Assembly (NCBI GenBank): GCA_012295275.1
Contig: CM022666.1
Coordinates: 7,168,265-7,205,764 of the forward strand
Direction: 5' to 3'
Source of the DNA: Chrysomallon squamiferum
Lineage: Eukaryota; Mollusca; Gastropoda; Neomphalida; Peltospiridae
Length of the DNA stretch: 37,500 nt
A program made the position numbers and the translations under genes. The notes under the pieces were generated by a model, which was not told the origin of the DNA, ran no database searches, and saw nothing but the letters and a program-made list of their open reading frames with translations. Below, one piece after another: positions 30,270 to 37,500 of the stretch. Position 1 is the stretch's first letter. Each line of letters opens with the position of its first letter.

Positions 30270-31195
30270 GTAAAGAGGAAAAGTTAATATGGCTGAAATC
30301 AGAAATATATTTTAATATGGTTGTGTAGAAAATTGTTTATGTGATAGCTTTGATGATGATCTAACTGGTTAGGGTTTTTGGTTTAAGCGTGATACGTCTC
30401 TGGTTCAAGTCTGTCCGACTTGGTCAGCGGTCTCTTTTCTTCTACAGCCATCGCTCACAACTGGTTTATCAAAGAACGCGGCAAGTTCATTCCCGCTTAC
30501 GAGAAGGTGCTAGCAAAAGATTATATTTTGCTAAAGGTTCATTGCGTGGTTAAAGAGGTTTTTTTCTTTCTGTTAATGTCTATGCTGCATTTTCTTTAAT
30601 AATATTCATGAGAAAGTAAAGTGCATGTATGAATGTATGTATGTATGTATTTATGTACGTATGTTTGTATGTATCTTTGTATGTATGTATGTATATATGT
30701 ATCTATGTATATATACGTTGCTATTTCTTTGTTTCGTTCTCCAGAATCTCTCTCTGTGTCTGTGCGTATGTTTGTATGTGTGTCTGTCTGTCTGTCTGTG
30801 TGTATGTATGTATGTGTCAGTTGTCTGTGTACGTAAGTAAGTATATAGAGGTATCTGTTAGTTTACTTTTGTGTCGCGTGTTGCTGTTTGTTTGTCTGTG
30901 TGTTTGCGAACGCACTTTTAAGTCAGCTTAGAAAAGAAATTCTATCAGATAACTAATCGTCATCAATCGTGTTGTTGCCCCAGACAAACCAAATTAAGAC
31001 TGAACAAAGGTCGAGTGAACTCTTCTACGGTTTTTTCTAACAGCAGACTCATGCAGCCTTGATAATGTGTCATTTGAAGTGACTTTATTTTCGTAGAAAA
31101 CACATTTTCTCGACAAAGCAGAATACATCCGCCAAATAATTACATTTGTTGCTCGACAAGAACAGAATGTGAATATAAATATAAAGTTACCATTA
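30066..31195. other. Intergenic DNA with SINE and GTAT repeats
   Basis: It holds a poly(A) run (about 30235-30264), the SINE, a GTAT array (about 30624-30715) and about 250 bp of unique-looking DNA (30940-31195) before the telomeric array. No supported exon. Confidence 0.65.
30349..30545 (+). mobile_element. Degenerate tRNA-derived SINE
   Basis: A tRNA-like head contains an A-box-like segment (about 30361-30385) and a B-box-like GGTTCAAGTC (about 30403-30412). It is followed by a central domain with CACAACTGGTTTATCAAAG and GTGCTAGCAAAAGAT. From memory this closely matches the core of a SINE family abundant in molluscs. No clear tail or target-site duplication was seen. The copy is old. Confidence 0.55.
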
Positions 31196-32356
31196 AACCT
31201 AAGTCAGTCCGAACACTTATCCTAACTCTATCCCTAACCCTGAACCCTAATCCTAAGCCTAATCATAGCGAAACCCTATTCCTCAGCCAAATATTAGCCT
31301 AACACTAAACCTAACCCTAAATATAACACAAACCCTAACCCTAGCTCTAACCCTAACCATAAACCTAAAGGTAAACCGAACCCTACCCCTAACATTAACC
31401 CTGCCTTTACCCTAATCTTAACCCTGCGTTTACCCTAAACCTAACCCAAACCCTAACCCTAACCCTAACACTAGCCCTAACCCTAGCCTAGCCCTAACAC
31501 TAGGACTAACCCTAGCACTAACCCTAGCCCTAAACCTAACCCTAACCCTAGCTCTAACCCTAACCCTAAACCTAGCCCTCACCCTAATCCTAACCCTAAC
31601 CCTAACACAAACCTTAACCCTAGCTCTAACCCTAGCCCTAACCCTAGCCCTAAACCTAACCCTAACCCTAACCCTAACCCTAACCCTAACCTAACCCTAA
31701 ACATAGCCATAACACTAAACCTAACTCTAAACCTAACCCTAACTCTAAACCTAAACGTAACCTAACCATAACACTAGCGCTAAACCTAGTCCTAACTCTA
31801 ACTCTAGCCCTAACCCTAACCCTAACCCTAGCCCTAACACTAGCCCTAACCCTAACCCAAGCCATAAACCTAACACTAACCCTAACACTAGCCCTAACGC
31901 TAGACCTAACCCTAACACTAGCCGTAACCTAACCATAACCATAACCATAACCATAACCTTAACCCTAACCCTAACCCTAACCCTAACCCTAACCCTAACC
32001 CTAACCCTAACCCTAACCCTAGCCCTAACCCAAGCCATAACCCTAACCCTAACCTTAGCCCTAACCCTAATCATAACCCTAATACTAACCCCAACACTAG
32101 CCCTATCCCTAACACAAACACTAACCCTAAACCTAGCCTCGGCCATGCCCTAAGATTAACCCTACACTAGCCCTAACCCTAACACTAACCCAAGACATAA
32201 GCTTAGCCTTAACCCTAAACTTAACCACAGCTCTAACCCTAACCCTAAACCTAGCCCTAGCCATAACCCTATTCCTAGCACTAACCCTAACTCTAACCCT
32301 AATAGCCCTAACCCTAACCATAGCACTAATCCTAGCCTAGCCCTAACCCTAACCCC
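31196..32356. repeat. Interstitial telomeric repeat array (CCCTAA)n
   Basis: About 1.16 kb of hexamer repeat with the C-rich strand on +. The purest run, about ten perfect CCCTAA units, is at about 31961-32020; elsewhere variants such as CCCTAG, CACTAA, CCATAA and AACCTA are common, and the edges are most degenerate. TTAGGG is the telomere repeat of molluscs and vertebrates. Unique DNA continues on both sides, so this is not a chromosome end. Confidence 0.95.
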
Positions 32357-33080
32357 AATGTTAATCTGAGTGTTTAAAAAGAATTTAAAATAAAGTATTT
32401 TCTAATATGTATGAAGTTTTAAAAAGAAAAAAAACGTTCGTGACCAAAGAGGTGGGTCAGGGTTAGAATCAATTGGTGACAGATTTAAATATTTGCTTAT
32501 GTCACGAGAATTTTAGTTAATCCGTGAATCTCTAACATACAGGTAGAAAATAAGCAACTGTATTACATAAAGGGTCTGGTTTATATTTTCTGGCTAATTC
32601 CATATTTGGAAAACTGGTACACAGGCGTATAAAGAGGCCTAGACTCAGATGTACCCCATGAATCCACGTTCACAGACACATACATACATACACTATCGAG
32701 TGGAGAATGACAACACTGTTCTGTAACAGCAGACAGGAATGTGGCTGGTGCATTTCTGATGTTAATCTAACAGATTTAAAAATTTGTTGTTGTTTTTTCT
32801 AATATGTATGAAGTTTTAAAGAGAAAAAAAATAACCCTAGATCGATCCAATTTTATTACCTTTTTTTTTCATTAACAATAATTTCATTTGTTTTCATTTC
32901 ATTTAAATTTTTGCTTGATGTTGTATCCTTTGAATTTTAGTTAATTATCTTGAAATATGAACAAAAAAAAAAAAAAAGAAAGAAAATAAAAGAACTGATA
33001 TATTTATAAAGGGTCTGGTTTATATTTTGCGTAAAAGGCTTAAAATAACTTCCATATTTGGAAAACTGTCGGTAGTCAGG
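32357..33080. repeat. Diverged tandem duplication of a roughly 400-bp segment
   Basis: Copy 1 (about 32357-32625) and copy 2 (about 32759-33080) share, in order, ATGTTAATCT, TCTAATATGTATGAAGTTTT (32401 and 32798), AATTTTAGTTAAT, AAAGGGTCTGGTTTATATTT (32569 and 33008) and CCATATTTGGAAAACTG. Offsets of 397-439 bp show indels. Copy 1 begins exactly where the telomeric array ends. Confidence 0.75.
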
Positions 33081-33089
33081 ACGTGTTAA

Positions 33090-33249
33090 TATTTATAAAG
33101 CTAGGTCCCGCTTCGCCGTCATCACGACTTTACATCAGTGTTTCCACAACGTCAGCCGACTGATTCCGCAAAGGTGGTAACGTCAACGGAACGACTCTGA
33201 AGTAATCAAAAGTCTTGCGAAACACACACAAACACATCGATAGCTACAG
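33090..33249 (+). promoter_or_regulatory. Possible promoter and 5' noncoding exon of the receptor gene
   Basis: A TATA-like TATTTATAAAG at about 33090 is followed by about 130 bp of GC- and CpG-richer unique DNA. This ends in TACAG then GTGAGA, a good donor at 33250. Such a layout suits an untranslated first exon spliced to the exon holding 35241. No transcript evidence is available. Confidence 0.3.
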
Positions 33250-34741
33250 GTGAGAAAAACACGTGATTCGAGTGAGTTTTAATTTACTGAAAACTGTGAA
33301 ACGCAGGTTCATATCACACAGTTAAACCTATTATACGGTATTTAAACAGACACGATAGGTTTAAATGTGTTATTTTAATTAATTACTTTCCGTGATATTT
33401 AATCAAGTCTTCCAGATAGCGTTAACATTATTAAAGGAAAAAGGATTATGTCATCTTTGTTAACGATCAGTGTTATTTTTAATTAATCATATATTTTTTT
33501 TTTTGATAAGCTTTTACAGGAGATCATTGGTGACTAAAAACGTCAACAGAACATAACAAAACAGATGTTACAACTGCATCAACAGTTTAGTGATGATAAC
33601 AGAACATGAGACATATACTGATTAAAAAGAATTTATACCGAAGTGTGGACAGACAGACAAAAACACAGATAAATACACACTCACATATGTACCGTATAAA
33701 AATACACACACACACACACATATATATACACATACGTACATCGACACATACATACATACGTACATGCGTTCATATCTACATACATAGATACATGATTACA
33801 TATATTCATACATAAATATATACATACATATGTACATACATATACATATATACATACATACATAGATACATACACACATACATACATACATTCATACATT
33901 CATACATTCATACACACATACATATATACATTCATATATATATACATACATATGGAAAGTCACACATAGAAAAACCCCATCAATCCACGTTCACAGACAC
34001 ACACAGATACACATATTCTCAGTACTAATAATTCACATATATTTCGACACATCCATGAACTCAGATACAAACACCAACGTCCCACATGCGTGCACATCGT
34101 AACAATACAATATTTATATATTTTCTCCAGTATTCATCATCATAAACATATAAATGAAATACATCGATGAAAACAAAAATTGCTTTGAGCTGTTCGGTTA
34201 TTATTTTATTCTGCACAAGCACATATTGGTCGAAACTTTATAGCTTAATTCTTAAAATAAATAAATAATTAAAAAAATAAAAAAAAAAAAAAAAATAAAA
34301 AAAAAAACTAAAAAAAAAAAAAAAAAAAAACAAATAAACATACGAACAAACAAACAGACAGTATAAACAAAAAACAAACAGAAACCAAAAATAAAATAAA
34401 TAAATAAATATATAAATAAATAAGCTTAAAAACAAAACCAAAAAAAAAAAAAGAAAGAAGAAAATGCAAAAACGCACATGGCGATCGAGAACACGGGCAC
34501 GCTATATGTGAGCAGATCTGTGATTGGTTCGTTATCGATCCTTTGTTGAAACACCGGTTGTTTCGCCTATTATGAGTGGCCAATTGCTGATCAATAGATT
34601 CTTGCACAAATCTTCCAATAGCGACTTGCAAATTACTCGACGTTACTGTGGAACCGAGTGCTGGTAGCAAACAGAACGTCCAAAGACTTCGTTCGCTCTG
34701 TGCTATTTGTGTGAATTACCAGAATCAGTTCGGCACAGACG

Positions 34742-34779
<38 letters not shown>

Positions 34780-35240
34780 AAGAGGACGTTGCGTTGTGTG
34801 TGCGTGCGTTTCTTGTGCATTCCGAACTCTAGTTTTGTTTCGAATGGAAAAGCAGACGGCGAAAGCAGACGTTAATTCATAAAAGCAGACGTTACATTGT
34901 TAAAAGCAGACATATCGTTAAAAACAAAAAAAAAGAGGATAAATTTCCTGGTATTAAGTGACAATGTCGAAACGACTAAGAAACAACTTGAGAACATGAA
35001 CGAGAGAAAAAAATATATCAGAAAATAATAAATGAATAGAAAATAATAATAATAATAAAACAAATAATAGAAGAAAAAAGAGCTTTAGACAAAGTGTGAA
35101 CAAATTCAGTTATCATGCAGGAAGAAGAAAGCTATAAATAACAACTGTTAAAAAAAAAAAAAAAAAAAAACTTTTACGAAGATGATGATATAAACGAACG
35201 TCGACAGAAGATGTGTACGTGATCCACCACCCAAACCTCA
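33250..35240. other. Region upstream of the receptor coding exon
   Basis: It contains a CATA array (about 33696-33958), A-rich runs (34260-34460), a GA tract (about 34741-34785) and repeated AGCAGACG boxes (34848-34912). The segment at 33974-34002 matches 32653-32680. About 34480-34740 is unique-looking and could be promoter or 5' UTR. No coding exon is recognisable. Confidence 0.6.
34848..34912 (+). promoter_or_regulatory. Four AAAGCAGAC(G) boxes upstream of the receptor exon
   Basis: AGCAGAC cores begin at 34851, 34864, 34884 and 34906, each preceded by an A run; the first three continue with G and the last with A. They lie 330-390 bp before the receptor start codon. The same word clusters upstream of the P450. 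Function is inference. Confidence 0.4.
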
Positions 35241-35949
35241 ATGCAGCGACAACGGCGTTCCAAATACATCCACGTGCTATCCGTCCTGAAGATCCGCCGA
35301 CGTGGAATGTACACGGAGCTCCACGTTGGAGCGGTTCTCTTTCTCATTCTCGTCGGCGTGTCCTACAGCAGCGGCTACGTCTTCCAGATGGGGATATTCC
35401 TCACGGACCGCTGCGAGGCGGAGTACGTCGCCAACCTCAACGTCTCCATCACGCTGTCGTTACGTCACGTCCGCAGCCTCAACCTCACGCCGGACGTCCA
35501 GTACGCCTTTTCGTTCTTTCCCTTCTGCACGCCGAAAGAAGCGCTGGCGCACCTCGACCAAGTCTTCAACAACCACGACGACGACGTCATCATCGGACTC
35601 GCGGATTACAACCTCCACAAGTCGTTCGCCATCTTCTCCGAGGTGTACGGGAAGCCCTACGTAGCGGCCGACTCCTTCGTGCCTATTCGGACGGACGGAC
35701 ACGCGTTCACCACGTTCCCCTGCCACTGCCAGCTAGCTCTGGCGCTGTCGCAGATCCTCGACGACTTCCAGTGGCAGACGATCACGATCATCACGTCGGA
35801 CGACGACATATGGCAAGATTTGAGCAACGAGATTCACATACAGCTGAGTCTGAAGCAGTTTATAATGTACAAAAAACACCAGTTCAGTTCGCCACTGAGT
35901 GAATTCAGAGCCACGTCGTTTATGGAAAACGTACCAGAGACAAGCAAAG
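35241..35949 (+). CDS. Receptor with periplasmic-binding-like ligand domain, N-terminal exon (partial)
   Basis: One open exon of 236 codons plus one base ends at a GTAAGG donor (35950); the gene continues past the window. Start options are Met at 35241 or Met at 35307. The latter begins MYTELHV followed by a hydrophobic run to about residue 45, a signal peptide or anchor. After it come VFQMGIFLTD, then VIIGLADYNLHKSFAIFSEV, and LSQILDDFQWQTITIITSDDD. This order (first strand, 'IxG' turn and helix, then the 'hFxWxxhxhh' strand) is that of the ANF-receptor ligand fold. That fold is found in ionotropic glutamate receptors, receptor guanylyl cyclases and class C GPCRs. I lean to an ionotropic glutamate-like receptor, but no channel or cyclase exon is in view. 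The exon is rich in CpG and GC3, fading toward its 3' end. Confidence 0.7.
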
Positions 35950-36675
35950 GTAAGGTTTAGTTTGATTCGTTTATCGTACAAACAAACACTGCCAGACATA
36001 GTTATTACATTCATACGCAGTGAATTACTTTCTTACGTAGATTCACGTATATGTGTAAACTTACACACAAACACACACACACATACATACATATACATGT
36101 ACTTACATTCATATATATAAACATATATATGTATGTACATACAAAAATAGAGACGTACATACGTACGTACGTATACGCACATACTTACAGACAAACCTTC
36201 ATATATACAGACATATATACATACAATAAACGTACGTTCGCGAGAGCATACCTATGCTTGTGGGAATATACGAAACATAAATATATATATGTGTGTGTAC
36301 GAACGTTAAGCTGTGAACTTAAGCAGACGCTAAGTCGACCAGAGAGTAAGATACGTATGTAAGTAAATGTGTTTGTATATTTACATGCCTACGTAAAATG
36401 TAACAGATCAGGTTGCTTTAACACTGAGAAACTCGAGTGTATCTCTTTAACGTCTTCACTGGTTCTTTCACTTTCTACCTTTATTTTTTTTTCTCTCATT
36501 TTTGTCTCTTTAAATTTTTTAAAATCAGTTTAAACGCGGAACAAATTTTTATTTTTCACGTTTATAAAGTAGAAAGAAAAAGTTATTTTCATTTTATGGG
36601 AAAAAGTTTAAATTCTTTTTTTAATTTCGCGAAAAAATAAGGAAAAATAAGGAAAAACAACAATAGCATTAACAA

Positions 36676-36720
<45 letters not shown>

Positions 36721-37372
36721 TAATAATGTTAGTAATAGTAAAGATAAAAATAAAAGATATATAGATTTTTGGGTATGTTTATGTATGTTTGGATATATAT
36801 GTGCAGGCATGTATTTGTATATATATATATTTTTGGTAATGAATTAACCTATTTGGGAAACTACTTTTAAATATTTGAAACAGCAACGCAACAAACCATA
36901 TTAAGCTTTGCCGTCTTACGTCATGTCGTAATGTACTTAAGTTTTGTTTTACAACTTTTATAGGCTGTTGCTAACAGTCTATTATGAACCAATCTGTAGC
37001 CGTCACACAACAAATCAAATTAGTCTAATAACTTTTTTCCCCCTCTCCTTTCTATTCTTTACATTAGTTTTGTCTGGGTTATTTTATTTTTATTATTATT
37101 TTTTTTTTCGTTCCCGTCGTACTTGTTTTTTTTATTTTTATTTATTTATTTATTTAATTATTTTTTCTTGGTTCGTTCCCCGCAATCTATATAATCTATT
37201 TTGAACCACCTAATAAAAATTAATTGTCTGATATCAACAAACTTGTCTGGGGAGAACTTTGAAATGAAGATATTTTGGAAATTTCCTTCTGATGACACAC
37301 AATCAGCAAAAGACACACATTAAGTCAAAAAAAAAAAAAAAAAATTAGATTTACATCTAATGTTCTCCGACG

Positions 37373-37405
<33 letters not shown>

Positions 37406-37500
37406 CCAGTTATTATTATTTTTTATTTCACTTTTTCTTTGGTTTGTTACTTGTAATTATAAAATTAAACTAGATTTTTTTTTTTTCTTATAATTTATTA
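35950..37500. other. Intron of the receptor gene to the window edge
   Basis: Begins with GTAAGG. It contains CA/TA-type and GTAC-rich simple repeats (about 36060-36300), an AAT array (36679-36725), T-rich DNA, and a poly(A) / ATTAGAT-ATCTAAT hairpin / poly(T) arrangement at about 37327-37405. No further exon is recognisable. Confidence 0.6.

Noticed and set aside
30450-30570. Open frame after TTCTACAG that could be an exon (AIAHNWFIKERGKF)
   Set aside because: The nucleotide sequence aligns better with the central domain of a mollusc SINE. Its phase does not fit the candidate exon at 29916-30065.
31751-32321. Minus-strand Val/Arg and Leu/Gly repeat ORFs
   Set aside because: They are translations of the telomeric hexamer array.
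31196-32356. True chromosome end
   Set aside because: Unique DNA and genes continue on both sides and the array is degenerate, so it is interstitial.
35302-35902. Overlapping Arg/Pro- and Ser/Thr-rich ORFs in other frames of the receptor exon
   Set aside because: They are by-products of GC-rich coding DNA. Only the 35241 frame shows a signal segment and a ligand-domain pattern.

Overview
This is a eukaryotic, almost certainly molluscan (probably gastropod) nuclear genomic window. The evidence is GT-AG introns, AT-rich intergenic DNA saturated with long microsatellites (GA/CT, CA/GT, AAT, ACT, TTTA, GTAT), a degenerate tRNA-derived SINE with the core seen in many mollusc genomes, and copies of the AAGGGAAATAACTC-type motif that I recall as common near mollusc genes. 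There are no prokaryotic features.

Layout: (1) 128-4406 (+), an eight-exon gene for a B-box/coiled-coil (TRIM-like) protein ending in a basic AT-hook. (2) 4407-8826, AT-rich intergenic DNA with a degenerate tandem repeat at about 5007-5480. (3) Three spermidine/spermine N1-acetyltransferase (SSAT) paralogues with identical five-exon structure: SSAT-a (+) 8827-11418, SSAT-b (-) 12285-14062, SSAT-c (-) 25366-28138. SSAT-a is divergent: it carries a 64-residue insertion partly built of 12-residue repeats and lacks an active-site acidic residue. (4) Between SSAT-b and SSAT-c lies a complete four-exon CYP2-clan cytochrome P450 (+) 17200-22263. (5) 29916-30065 (+), a possible orphan first coding exon. 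(6) A tRNA-derived SINE (about 30349-30545), then about 1.16 kb of interstitial telomeric CCCTAA repeat (31196-32356), followed by duplicated unique segments. (7) 35241-35949 (+), the GC-rich first coding exon of a receptor with a periplasmic-binding-like ligand domain; the gene runs off the right edge.

The three SSATs share intron positions and phases (0, 1, 1, 0), so they arose by local duplication with inversion. SSAT-b and SSAT-c keep the catalytic residues of polyamine acetyltransferases. The P450 retains its heme, ExxR and PERF motifs. I see no sign that these genes work as one pathway; the cluster looks like a duplicated family interleaved with unrelated genes.

The most unusual items are: the repeat insertion in SSAT-a, whose coding DNA also reads as CRE and CCAAT promoter elements; a cluster of TGACGTCA palindromes around SSAT-a/b; repeated AGCAGACG boxes upstream of both the P450 and the receptor; long CT arrays about 50 bp upstream of 3' splice sites in three introns; exons with abruptly different GC3; and the telomeric array with its flanking duplications. 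All exon joins and counts were worked out by eye and need transcript support.
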